64,000 nucleotides of DNA from Amycolatopsis vancoresmycina (lineage in GTDB: Bacteria; Actinomycetota; Actinomycetes; Mycobacteriales; Pseudonocardiaceae), in the NCBI RefSeq assembly GCF_000716785.1, contig NZ_JNYY01000001.1, forward strand, positions 558,001-622,000, read 5' to 3'. Positions 40,961 through 49,497 of the stretch are shown here, piece after piece. The notes under the pieces are model-generated. The model searched no databases. It was not told the origin of the DNA and saw only the letters and a program-made list of their open reading frames with translations. The translations under genes were made by a program, and so were the position numbers. Each line of letters begins with the position of its first letter. Position 1 is the first letter of the stretch.

Positions 40961-42058
40961 TCACCCCAGCAGCAACCCCGGATCGCTCTCCGGCGCCCCC
41001 GCGGGCCACCACGTCTCCCCCTCGAGCCGGTACGGGTGCCAGCGGCCCCGCCGATCCAGCCGCAGCTGGACCGCCCCGACCGTGCACCGGTTCCGGTCGA
41101 ACACCGGCTCCGCCGCCGCCACATCGACCAGCGCCGCCCGCGCCGCCGCCACCACCGGCTTCGGTGGTGCCCACGTCGACTCCAGCACCTCCAGCCCGTC
41201 CGGCCCGCCGTGCGTCCACGCCGCGACCGCCCGCGAGAACTCCGCGCCCGAGTCCAGCCGCTCCGCCACCGGCGGGAACTCCGCCGCCAGCCGGACCGCG
41301 TCGTGGCGCCGCGGAGGCCATGGCTGTCCCGCCAGCAGCGCCCGGGCCCGGCCCGCCGCGTTCGAAGACAACAAGGCGAACGCCTCGACCGGCACCCCCG
41401 GCGCAGCCGGGATCGACGGTGCCCCCGTCGGCCGGAACCCGGCCAGGTCCGGCACTTCGCCCGGCGTCCGATCCGTGGACGCGAAGAGCTCAGGCGGCGC
41501 CGTGCGGCTCGACAGCTCCGCGCGGATCTCGCCTTCGCCCTTGCCGCGCATCAGCAGCAGCACGAACGGGTCCGCGTCGAGCAGCCACGACGCCTGGAAC
41601 GACAGCGCCGCCGCGTGGCGGCAGGGCAGCTCCCACCCCTCGCAGTCGCACTCCGGGTCGAGGTCGCCGATTCCCGGCAGCAGGTGGACGCCGACGTCGG
41701 CGGCCGCCTCCACCAGGTCGTGCGGCATGTCGCGGTCCAGCAGCGCCGCCAGGTGCCCCGCGCGGGCGGCCACCCGGTCGAAGAACCGGGTCCAGTCCGC
41801 TTCGGACAGTTCCGCCAGCCGCAGCGCCGTCCGGTACGGGCCGCCGTCGGCGTCGTCGACCGCCGCCGCGATCCGGCCCGGGCTCACCGTGATCGGGCCG
41901 ACCAGCCCGGCCGCCGCGTACTTGCGGCCGCGCTTGAGCTGCCGCAGGTCCAGCGCGGTGTCCTCCATCGCGCTCACCCACGCCCGGCCCCACCAGGACC
42001 GGGCGAACCGCCCGCCCGCCCCGAACGCCGGGAACCCGCGTACCCGGTCCTCGCTCAT
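40961..42058 (-). CDS. SWIM zinc-finger protein paired with SNF2 helicase
   Basis: A 365-residue protein with a SWIM zinc finger, CDCEGWELPCRH (CxCxnCxH, about 137-148). The N-terminal SWWGRAWVSAMED and RGRKYAAAGLV blocks are those of the actinobacterial SWIM protein that accompanies a SNF2 helicase. ATG 42058 overlaps the helicase stop in ATGA, so the two are translationally coupled. The pair is presumed to act on DNA together; the process is not established. Confidence 0.85.
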   Translation of the reverse strand: MSEDRVRGFPAFGAGGRFARSWWGRAWVSAMEDTALDLRQLKRGRKYAAAGLVGPITVSPGRIAAAVDDADGGPYRTALRLAELSEADWTRFFDRVAARAGHLAALLDRDMPHDLVEAAADVGVHLLPGIGDLDPECDCEGWELPCRHAAALSFQASWLLDADPFVLLLMRGKGEGEIRAELSSRTAPPELFASTDRTPGEVPDLAGFRPTGAPSIPAAPGVPVEAFALLSSNAAGRARALLAGQPWPPRRHDAVRLAAEFPPVAERLDSGAEFSRAVAAWTHGGPDGLEVLESTWAPPKPVVAAARAALVDVAAAEPVFDRNRCTVGAVQLRLDRRGRWHPYRLEGETWWPAGAPESDPGLLLG

Positions 42059-44604
42059 CCGCGGCTCCTCAGCTCGACCAGCTCCGCCAGCTCGGTGTCC
42101 GACAGTTCCGTCAACGCGGCCTCCCCGCCGGCCAGCACCGCCTCGGCCAGCGCGCGCTTCTCCCGCAGCATCGCCGCGATCCGGTCCTCGACCGTCCCCT
42201 CGGCCACCAGCCGGTGCACCTGGACCGGCCGGGTCTGCCCGATCCGGTACGCCCGGTCGGTCGCCTGGTCCTCCACCGCCGGGTTCCACCAGCGGTCGAA
42301 GTGCACGACGTGGTCGGCGCGGGTCAGGTTCAGGCCCGTCCCGGCGGCCTTGAGCGACAGCAGGAACACCGGCACCTCGCCGTCCTGGAACCGCCGGACG
42401 AGGTCGTCGCGGCGGGCCACCGGTGTCCCGCCGTGCAGCAGCTGGGTCGCGATCCCGCGTCCGGCCAGGTGTCTCTCCAGCAGCCGGGCCATCGCGACGT
42501 ACTGGGTGAACACCAGCACCGCGCCGCCCTCGGCGAGGATCGTGTCCAGCAGCTCGTCGAGCAGCTCCACCTTGCCCGACCGCCCGCCCGGTTCTTTCAG
42601 GTACTGGGCCGGGTGGTTGCAGATCTGCTTGAGCGCGGTCAGCAGCTTCACGATCCGGCCGCGCCGGGCCATCCCGTCGCTCGCGGCGATGCCGGCCATC
42701 ATCTCCCGCACCACCGCCTCGTACAGCGCCACCTGGTCCGCGCTCAAGCCCACCGGCCGGTCGGTTTCGGTCTTCGGCGGCAGCTCCGGCGCGATCCCCG
42801 GATCGGATTTGCGGCGCCGCAGCAGGAACGGCCGCAGCAACCGGGCCAGCCGCTCCGCGGCACCCGGGTCGCCGGCCTCGATCGGCCGCGCCCAGCGCGC
42901 CCGGAATTCGCTCAGCGAGCCCAGCAGGCCCGGTGCGGTCCAGTCGAGGATCGCCCACAGCTCCGAGAGCGTGTTCTCCACCGGGGTCCCGGTCAGCGCC
43001 ACCCGGGCCGCCGCGGGCACCAGCCGCAACGCCTTCGCGGTGCCCGACCGGTGGTTCTTGACGTGCTGGGCCTCGTCGGCCACCAGCAGCCCCCACCGCA
43101 CCCCGGCCAGCGGCGCCGGATCGGTGCGCAGCGTGCCGTAGGTGGTCAGGACGAACCCGTCGAGGTCCTCGAGCGACCGGGCGCTGCCGTGGAAGCGCCG
43201 GACCGGCACGTCCGGGGCGAACCGGCGGATCTCGCGCTCCCAGTTGCCCAGCAGCGACGCCGGGCACACCACCAGCGTCGCCCCCGCCGCCCGGTGCAGG
43301 TGCAGCGCGATCAGCGTGACGGTCTTGCCGAGGCCCATGTCGTCGGCGAGGCAGCCGCCGAGCCCGAGACCGGTGACCGTGGCCAGCCACTGCAGCCCGC
43401 GCAGCTGGTAGTCCCGCAGCTGCGCGGCCAGGCCGGGCGGCGGCGCCTGGGGTTGCGGTGGCGCGGACAGCCGTTCCCGCAGCCGCGCCAGCCAGCCGTC
43501 GGTGACGACCTCGATCGCCTCGCCGTCGACCTCGGTGGTGCCCGAGAGCACGACGCCGAGCGCGTCGACCGGGTTCAGCGGCTTCAGCGTCCGTTCCCGG
43601 GCCTTCGCCGCCAGCGCCGGGTCCACCAGGACCCACCGGTCGCGCAGCCGCACCACCGGACGCCGCGCCTCGGCCAGGGCGTCCAGTTCGGCCTCGGTCA
43701 GCACTTCGCCGCCCAGGGCGAGCTGCCAGTCGAACTGCAGTGCGCGGCCGCCACCGAAGAACGACGGCAGGTCACCCGGGTCGTCCCCGCCGCGGACCAC
43801 CGCCCGCGCGGTCATCGCGCCCGCCAGCTCGGCCGGCCAGTGCACGTCGATCCCGGCCGCCGCCAGCCGCGGCGCCGCCGACGCGACCAGCTCGGTCACG
43901 TCGTCCTCGCCGAGGGCCAGCGCGTCCGGCACCGCCGAGGTCAGCAGCGGGCCCAGCGCGGGCCACACCTGCGCCCCCCGCCGCAGCGCCAGCACCACGT
44001 CGATGCGAGCCCGCGGCCCGAACCGCCCGGTCTCCCACAGCTGCGCCGCGTCGGCGACCTGCCCCGGCTCGGCGAGGCTGTGCACCTGCACCACGGCGTG
44101 GAAGCGGCCGGCGTCGAACCCCTCCGGCACTTCCACCCGCAGCGACACCCGCACACCCGAGTCCAGCCCCGCGGCCAGTTCGCCGGCCCAGTCCCGCAGC
44201 GAATCCGCGCGCTGCGGTGCCGTGGCGGCGAACAACCGCGTCCCGGCCGCCTTGGCCGCGGCCGGGGTACGGGGCAGCGTGTCGGCGACGGCGTCGAGGA
44301 ACGCCCGCAGCAGCGGCCCCGGCGCACGCTCGTCCGGCGGCATCGCGGCCGCGAGGTCCCGCAGCCACGCGGCTTCCGCCGGTTCGAACGGCCCTGCCCG
44401 CCAGGCGTCGTGCCCGGCGTCGGTGACCCCCGGCAGCAGCCGTCCCGCCGCGACCAGCCGCAGCGCGGCCTGCGCCGCGGTCGCCCAGAACGCGTCGGCA
44501 CCGCCCAGCAGTTCCGGCAGGCCGTCCACGATGGACAGATCACGGCCGTCGACCACCAGGCGCCCCGCCCGCGGCGGCTCACCCGGTTCGAAGTGGACGT
44601 TCAG
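42055..44604 (-). CDS. SNF2-family DEAD/DEAH helicase
   Basis: A Swi2/Snf2-type ATP-dependent DNA translocase of about 849 residues. The N-terminal half is a helicase-associated domain of the actinobacterial type. Motif I, DDMGLGKT, lies near residue 420 and the VADEAQHVKN box near 507. ALTGTPVENTLSELW, then the C-terminal helicase lobe with VFTQYVAMARLLE, SLKAAGTGLNLT and YRIGQTRPVQVHRL complete the set. The start is uncertain. CTG at 44604, behind GGGAGG and overlapping the permease stop, gives the full N-terminus. The first standard in-frame codon is GTG at 44556. Confidence 0.88.
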   Translation of the reverse strand: MNVHFEPGEPPRAGRLVVDGRDLSIVDGLPELLGGADAFWATAAQAALRLVAAGRLLPGVTDAGHDAWRAGPFEPAEAAWLRDLAAAMPPDERAPGPLLRAFLDAVADTLPRTPAAAKAAGTRLFAATAPQRADSLRDWAGELAAGLDSGVRVSLRVEVPEGFDAGRFHAVVQVHSLAEPGQVADAAQLWETGRFGPRARIDVVLALRRGAQVWPALGPLLTSAVPDALALGEDDVTELVASAAPRLAAAGIDVHWPAELAGAMTARAVVRGGDDPGDLPSFFGGGRALQFDWQLALGGEVLTEAELDALAEARRPVVRLRDRWVLVDPALAAKARERTLKPLNPVDALGVVLSGTTEVDGEAIEVVTDGWLARLRERLSAPPQPQAPPPGLAAQLRDYQLRGLQWLATVTGLGLGGCLADDMGLGKTVTLIALHLHRAAGATLVVCPASLLGNWEREIRRFAPDVPVRRFHGSARSLEDLDGFVLTTYGTLRTDPAPLAGVRWGLLVADEAQHVKNHRSGTAKALRLVPAAARVALTGTPVENTLSELWAILDWTAPGLLGSLSEFRARWARPIEAGDPGAAERLARLLRPFLLRRRKSDPGIAPELPPKTETDRPVGLSADQVALYEAVVREMMAGIAASDGMARRGRIVKLLTALKQICNHPAQYLKEPGGRSGKVELLDELLDTILAEGGAVLVFTQYVAMARLLERHLAGRGIATQLLHGGTPVARRDDLVRRFQDGEVPVFLLSLKAAGTGLNLTRADHVVHFDRWWNPAVEDQATDRAYRIGQTRPVQVHRLVAEGTVEDRIAAMLREKRALAEAVLAGGEAALTELSDTELAELVELRSRG

Positions 44605-45383
44605 TTCCCCAGCCTCCCGTACCGTCGCACCGCCAGCGGTACGAACACCGCCAGCAGCACCAGCGGCCACACCACCGCCATCGGCACCGCGTGCGCGCTC
44701 ACCCAGGACGTCCCCGCCGCGCCCGGGTTGCCGAACAAAACCCGCGCCGCCGTCACCGTGGAGGACAACGGGTTCCACTCCGCCACGGTTCCCAGCCACG
44801 CCGGCATCGTCGAGGTCGCCACGAACGCGCTGGAAAGGAACCCGAACGGGAACTCCAGGGTCTGCGCCAGCGTCACCATCGCCGGATCCGACGTCAGCAG
44901 CCCCAGGTGGATCCCCGCCCACACCAGCGCGGTGCGCAGCAGGAGCAGCAGGCCGAGCGCGGCGAGGGTCTCGCCCAGGCTGCCGTGCGGGCGCCAGCCG
45001 ACGGCGAACCCGCAGCCCAGCAGCACCGCCAGCGCCAGCACGGCGTTCAGCAGGTCGGCCGCGACCCGGCCGGTGAGCACCGCCGACGGCGCCATCGGCA
45101 GCGACCGGAACCGGTCGGTGACGCCCTTGGCGGCGTCGTCCAGCACCGCGATCATCGTCCCGGACAGCCCGAACGCCATCGTCATCGCGAACATCCCCGG
45201 CATCAGGAACTCGCGGTAGGAGCCGCCGCCGGGCACCGTCATCCCGCCGCCGAGCAGGTAGGCGAAGATCAGCACCATCAGGATCGGGAACGCCACCACG
45301 GTGGCCAGCCGGGCCGGGCGGCGGGCCAGCTGCGCGAGATACCGCTGGGTCAGCGTCCAGCCGTCTTCGATCGCCCACCTCAT
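44601..45383 (-). CDS. ABC-2 type permease (DrrB-like)
   Basis: A 260-residue membrane protein with about six helices, the permease half of a DrrAB-type exporter. Seen features are the N-terminal WTLTQRYLAQLARRPARL, the first hydrophobic helix VVAFPILMVLIFAYLLGG, FRSLPMAPSAVLTGRV in the cytoplasmic loop, and FPFGFLSSAFVATSTMPAW. DrrAB systems export antibiotics or lipids; the substrate here is unknown. ATG 45383 overlaps the ATPase stop in ATGA. Confidence 0.9.
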   Translation of the reverse strand: MRWAIEDGWTLTQRYLAQLARRPARLATVVAFPILMVLIFAYLLGGGMTVPGGGSYREFLMPGMFAMTMAFGLSGTMIAVLDDAAKGVTDRFRSLPMAPSAVLTGRVAADLLNAVLALAVLLGCGFAVGWRPHGSLGETLAALGLLLLLRTALVWAGIHLGLLTSDPAMVTLAQTLEFPFGFLSSAFVATSTMPAWLGTVAEWNPLSSTVTAARVLFGNPGAAGTSWVSAHAVPMAVVWPLVLLAVFVPLAVRRYGRLGN

Positions 45384-46306
45384 CGCGCCACCCCCGTCAG
45401 CTCCAGGAACACTTCGTCCAGCGTCGGGTGCCGCAGCGCGATGTCGGCGAACGCCAGCTCGGCCGCCGCCAGCGCCCGCACGACGTCGGCCAGCATCGAC
45501 GGCTCGGCCTGGGCGCTGACCCGCAGCTCCTCGGTCACCGGCTCGGCGCCGGTGACCCGCGCCAGCAACGCCGCCGCCGCGCCGAGCGCGTCCGGATCGG
45601 TCAGCAGCAGCTCGATCCGGGTCGCCCCGAGCGAGCCCTTCAGCTCGGCCGGGGTGCCTTCGGCGATCACCCGGCCGTGCTCGACGAGGGAAATCCGGTC
45701 GGCCAGCCGGTCGGCCTCCTCGAGGTACTGCGTCGTGAGCAGCACGGTCGTGCCGTCGGCGACCAGCGAGCGCACCGCCGCCCAGACCTCGATGCGGCTG
45801 CGCGGGTCGAGCCCGGTCGTCGGTTCGTCGAGGAACAGCACCCGCGGCGCGGCCAGCAGTGACGCGGCGAGGTCCAGCCGCCGCCGCATCCCGCCCGAAT
45901 ACGCCGACACCGGCTTCGGCCCGGTGCCGGCGAGGTCGAACCGCTCGAGCAGGTCGTCGGCGCGGCGGGTGGCCTCGCGCCGGCCCAGGTGGTGCAGCCG
46001 GCCGAACAGCACCAGGTTCTGCCGGCCCGACAGCAGCTCGTCGAGGGCGGCCTGCTGCCCGGCCAGCCCGATCGCCGACCGCACCTTCGCCGGTTCGGTG
46101 GCGACGTCGAAGCCGGCGACCGTGGCGTGGCCGCCGTCGTGCCGCAGCAGCGTGGAGAGCACGCGGACGGCGGTGGTCTTGCCCGCGCCGTTGGGTCCCA
46201 GCAGGCCGCACAGGGTGCCGGCCGGGACGGAGAGGTCGAACCCATCGAGGGCGTACGCGTCGCCGTAGCGCTTGCGAAGTCCCTCGGCGTGGATCTGCGG
46301 AGTCAT
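45380..46306 (-). CDS. ABC transporter ATPase (DrrA-like)
   Basis: A 308-residue ATP-binding subunit: Walker A GPNGAGKTT (about 38-46), Q-loop IGLAGQQAALDELL, signature YSGGMRRRLDLA, Walker B VLFLDEPTTGLD and the C-terminal DrrA-type domain ending LDEVFLELTG. It forms an exporter with the next gene. It is divergent from a TetR gene, with duplicated operators in the 79-nt gap, so the exporter is probably induced by its substrate. Confidence 0.95.
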   Translation of the reverse strand: MTPQIHAEGLRKRYGDAYALDGFDLSVPAGTLCGLLGPNGAGKTTAVRVLSTLLRHDGGHATVAGFDVATEPAKVRSAIGLAGQQAALDELLSGRQNLVLFGRLHHLGRREATRRADDLLERFDLAGTGPKPVSAYSGGMRRRLDLAASLLAAPRVLFLDEPTTGLDPRSRIEVWAAVRSLVADGTTVLLTTQYLEEADRLADRISLVEHGRVIAEGTPAELKGSLGATRIELLLTDPDALGAAAALLARVTGAEPVTEELRVSAQAEPSMLADVVRALAAAELAFADIALRHPTLDEVFLELTGVAR

Positions 46307-46316
46307 CGAGCCCCTT

Positions 46317-46369
46317 AACTCTGTACATTGTACGAAGAAGAGGTTAGCACAACTCTGTACGTTGTACGA
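46317..46369. promoter_or_regulatory. Duplicated TetR operators before DrrAB-like operon
   Basis: AACTCTGTACATTGTACGA (46317-46335) and AACTCTGTACGTTGTACGA (46351-46369) differ at one base and are 34 bp apart. Each contains GTAC-N3-GTAC. They fill the gap between the divergent ATPase and TetR genes. Confidence 0.75.
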
Positions 46370-46385
46370 GAATAAGGCGGGCAGA

Positions 46386-47162
46386 ATGGCCGGCGTGCGC
46401 ACGCAGGACAACGGCGATGGGGACCCGCGCCGGGCGATCGAGCTGCTCTGGGGCGTCCCCGGCGCACCGCGCCGGGGCCCGAAACCGAAGCTGACCACGG
46501 CCGACGTCGTGCAGGCGGCGGTGGCACTGGCCGACGCCGACGACATCGAGGCCGTCACCATGCGCCGCGTCGCCGACCACCTCGGCGTCTCCCCCATGTC
46601 GCTCTACACCTACGTGCCCGGCCGCGCGGAGCTGCTGGACCTGATGATCGACCACGCCCACGGCGAGCTGACGGCCCCCGAACCGGGCCTCGGCTGGCGC
46701 GCGGCGCTGACCGCGATCGCCGAAGACCAGTGGGCGCTGTTCCACCGCCACCCCTGGCTGCTGCAGGTCACCACCAGCCGCTCGGCGCTGGGCCCGCACA
46801 GCTTCGCCAAGTACGAGCGCGAACTGTCCGCGGTCGAGGGCATCGGCCTCGACGACGTCGAGATGGACGCCGTGGCCGGCCTCGTCACCGGACTGGTCCG
46901 CACCACCGCGCGCAGCTCGCTCGACAACGCGCGGCTGGTCCGCGCCAGCGGGCTGACCGACGCCCAGTGGTGGGAGCGCGCCGCGCCGGTGCTGGCCGGC
47001 ATCCCGGCCGCCGACGCGGCGCACTACCCGATCGCCTCCCGCGTCGGCCAAGCCGCCGGGGAGGCCCACAACGCCGCCGAGAACCCGGCCCACGCGTTCC
47101 GCTTCGGCCTCGCCCGCGTCCTCGACGGCATCGAAGCGCTCGTGTCAGAGCGCCAGCAGTAG
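46386..47162 (+). CDS. TetR regulator of the DrrAB-like exporter
   Basis: A 258-residue TetR-family protein of the TetR_C type. The helix-turn-helix is at about 35-85 (KLTTADVVQAAVALADADD, MRRVADHLGVSPMSLYTYV). An N-terminal extension of about 30 residues contains RRAIELLWGVPGAPRRGPKP, common in regulators of drug exporters. It is divergent from the ABC operon. Its 3' end overlaps the convergent P450 gene by 18 nt. Confidence 0.92.
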   Translation: MAGVRTQDNGDGDPRRAIELLWGVPGAPRRGPKPKLTTADVVQAAVALADADDIEAVTMRRVADHLGVSPMSLYTYVPGRAELLDLMIDHAHGELTAPEPGLGWRAALTAIAEDQWALFHRHPWLLQVTTSRSALGPHSFAKYERELSAVEGIGLDDVEMDAVAGLVTGLVRTTARSSLDNARLVRASGLTDAQWWERAAPVLAGIPAADAAHYPIASRVGQAAGEAHNAAENPAHAFRFGLARVLDGIEALVSERQQ

Positions 47163-48320
47163 CCGCGCCGGCCGCCAGGTCCCGCCGTCGGGCGCCCGCG
47201 GGACGTCCTCGGTGAGCGCCAGCCCCGGGAAGCGCGCGAACAGCGCCGACAACGCCACCTCGGTCTGCACCCGCGAGATCGACGCACCCAGGCAGAAGTG
47301 CGGCCCGTGGGAGAAGCCCAGCTGCGCCGGCCCGGCCCGGGTGATGTCGAAGCGGTCCGGGTCCTCGAACGCCCGCGGGTCGCGGTCGGCGGCCACCATC
47401 GCCGCCGTCACCCGCTCACCCTTGCCGATCAGCTGCCCGTCGATCACCACGTCTTCCCGCGCGAACCGCGGCGTGGTCAGCAGCTGCGGGCTGCACCAGC
47501 GCATCAGCTCCTCCACCGCCCCCGGCCACCGCTCCGGCTCCGCCCGCAGCATGGCCAGCTGGTCCGGGTGCCGCAGCAGGGCCTCGACGGAGTTCGCGAT
47601 CAGGTTCACCGGCGTCTGCCCGCCCAGCACCAGGTGCCAGACCAGGGTGACCAGCTCGGTGTCGGTGAGCCGGTCACCGTCTTCCTCCTGCACGCGCACC
47701 AGGTCGCCGATGAGGTCGTCGCCCGGCTCGGCCCGGCTGCGCGCCACCGCCGCCTTGGCCCCCTCGATGATCGCCGGGATCGCCGCGGCGAAGTCCGGCC
47801 CCATCCCGCTCGCGACCCCGGCACCGTATTCGCGCCAGCGCGGCCGATCCGCCTCGGGAATGCCCACCAGCTCGCAGATCACGTCGATCGGCAGCGGCCG
47901 CGCGAAGTGCGGCACCAGGTCGACGACGCCGTCCACGGCGTGCCCGGGCAGCTCGTCGAGCAGCGCCCCGGTGATCGCCGCCAGCCGGGGCCGCAGCTGC
48001 GCGGCCCGTTTGGGCGTGAACGCCGGGGCGACCAGCCGCCGCAGCCGCCGGTGCTCCGGCCCGTCCTTCTCCGACATCGTCTCCAGGTACTGCAAGCAGT
48101 GGTCCGGGACGCCGGGCGGGCGCAGGAAGCTGCCGGAGTTCACCTCGAACCGCGGGTCGCTGAGCATGTCGCGCGCTTCGGCGTAGCGGGTCAGGGCCCA
48201 GAACGGGCCGAAACCGGGGATGACCAGCTTGGCCACCGCACTCGCCTCCCGCGCCCGGTCGTAGGCGGTGAACGGGTCGGTGAGCACCTTGACGTCGGTG
48301 AGATCGATTTCGGGGGTCAT
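47145..48320 (-). CDS. Cytochrome P450
   Basis: A 391-residue soluble bacterial P450. The heme-thiolate loop is FSHGPHFCLGA (about 334-345). The ExxR motif is EELMRW, with the PRFAREDVVIDG strand after it. In the I helix the usual AGxET is LGGQT, so the proton-relay acid is Gln and only the Thr remains. It is divergent from a long TetR regulator that probably controls it. No ferredoxin gene is adjacent. Confidence 0.93.
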   Translation of the reverse strand: MTPEIDLTDVKVLTDPFTAYDRAREASAVAKLVIPGFGPFWALTRYAEARDMLSDPRFEVNSGSFLRPPGVPDHCLQYLETMSEKDGPEHRRLRRLVAPAFTPKRAAQLRPRLAAITGALLDELPGHAVDGVVDLVPHFARPLPIDVICELVGIPEADRPRWREYGAGVASGMGPDFAAAIPAIIEGAKAAVARSRAEPGDDLIGDLVRVQEEDGDRLTDTELVTLVWHLVLGGQTPVNLIANSVEALLRHPDQLAMLRAEPERWPGAVEELMRWCSPQLLTTPRFAREDVVIDGQLIGKGERVTAAMVAADRDPRAFEDPDRFDITRAGPAQLGFSHGPHFCLGASISRVQTEVALSALFARFPGLALTEDVPRAPDGGTWRPARLLLAL

Positions 48321-48330
48321 CCAGCTCTCC

Positions 48331-48360
48331 AGATGTTCAAATCAGATGTTCTTATCATCT
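48331..48360. promoter_or_regulatory. Operator between P450 and TetR genes
   Basis: AGATGTTC occurs twice (48331-48338 and 48344-48351). The second copy is part of the palindrome AGATG-N7-CATCT (48344-48360). It lies 11-40 nt upstream of the P450 start and before the divergent TetR. Confidence 0.55.
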
Positions 48361-48406
48361 CAGTGGTCACGGTATCTTGACTCGCGACCCCGCGGCAAGG
48401 AGGACG

Positions 48407-49477
48407 ATGGTCAGGCTCAGCAGGGCGCAGACCCAGGAACGCAACCGCGCCAAGGTGCTCACCGCCGCCCGCGACGAGTTCGCCCGCCGCGGCTTCCGCG
48501 AGGCGAAGATCGACGTCATCGCCGACCGCGCCGACCTCACCCGCGGCGCGGTCTACTCCAACTTCCCCGGCAAACGCGCCCTGTACTTCGCCGTCCTGGC
48601 CGACCTCGCCGAACGCGCCCCGCGGCCCGCCACCCCACCGGCCGACCCCACCGCGAGCGAGGTCCTGGCCGCCTTCGCCCGCGCCTGGATCGCCCGGCTC
48701 CCGCTGTCCACCGACAGCGACGGCGAAGACGCCCGCCTCGCCCGCGACCTGCTGCCGGAAATCCTCGCCGACGAGCACACCCGCCGGCCCTACGCCCAGC
48801 TCATGCGGGTCGAGGCGATCCTGCTCGGGCTCGCCCTCGAACGCCGGCACCCGGGACGCCGCCTCGTGCGGGTCGCCGAAGCCGCGCTCACCACGCTGCA
48901 CGGCGCGAGCCAGCTCGCCGCCGCCGCACCCGGCTTCGGCGAACCGTTCCACCTGGTCACCGCCTGCGCCGCCCTGCTCGGCCTCGACCTGGCCGACGAC
49001 TGGCCCGCCGAGCCCCCGATCACCGCCCGCGCCCGCCCCGACGACCACCCGTGGAACCCGCCGGCCGCGACCGACCTGCTGACCGGCGAGCCCGTCCGGC
49101 CCGGCGACGGCGTCGTCACCGTCCTCGGCCTGCACCGCGCCGCCGCCTTCGAGGAAGCCGTCCGCGCCGGCGCCGACGTCACCGCCGTGCTCGTCACCAG
49201 CGACCCCGGCGAACTCGCCCCGCTGGCCCGGCTCGCCGTCGCCGACCTGCGCAGCTGCCTCGACCAGGCGATCGCGCCCCCGGCCCGGCCGGGGCTGCGG
49301 ATCGTCTGCGACGACGGCGGCCACCTCGCCGCGGCCGCCGGCGTCACCGCCGTCAGCGACGCCACCGAGACCGCCGTCCGCGTCGAAGGCGGCCGGATCG
49401 TCGCGCGCGCCGAAGGGTTCGGCGCCTGTCACGCGGTGGCTGTCGGTCCGCAGGCCGGCCGTTCGTCGGGTGGGTGA
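48407..49477 (+). CDS. TetR regulator with long C-terminal extension
   Basis: A 356-residue protein, about 150 longer than a normal TetR. The helix-turn-helix domain is typical (AKVLTAARDEFARRGFREA, LTRGAVYSNFPGKRALYFAVL). The helical domain ends near residue 205. The rest is alpha/beta in character, with repeating hydrophobic strands such as GDGVVTVLGLHRAAAFEEAV, DVTAVLVTSD and GLRIVCDDGGHLAAAAGVTAV. It resembles no TetR ligand domain I know. ATG 48407 follows AAGGAGGAC. Its 3' end carries the promoter of the next, sigma factor gene. Confidence 0.85.
   Translation: MVRLSRAQTQERNRAKVLTAARDEFARRGFREAKIDVIADRADLTRGAVYSNFPGKRALYFAVLADLAERAPRPATPPADPTASEVLAAFARAWIARLPLSTDSDGEDARLARDLLPEILADEHTRRPYAQLMRVEAILLGLALERRHPGRRLVRVAEAALTTLHGASQLAAAAPGFGEPFHLVTACAALLGLDLADDWPAEPPITARARPDDHPWNPPAATDLLTGEPVRPGDGVVTVLGLHRAAAFEEAVRAGADVTAVLVTSDPGELAPLARLAVADLRSCLDQAIAPPARPGLRIVCDDGGHLAAAAGVTAVSDATETAVRVEGGRIVARAEGFGACHAVAVGPQAGRSSGG
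49441..49467 (+). promoter_or_regulatory. ECF42-type promoter before sigma factor gene
   Basis: TGTCGG (49441-49446), 17 nt, then CGTC (49464-49467), ending 30 nt before the sigma factor start. It matches the -35 TGTCGA and -10 CG(A/T)C motif I recall for ECF42 sigma factors, and it recurs at 50708 and, in minus orientation, at 62957. Confidence 0.65.
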
Positions 49478-49497
49478 CACCGGCGGAAGGAGCGGGA

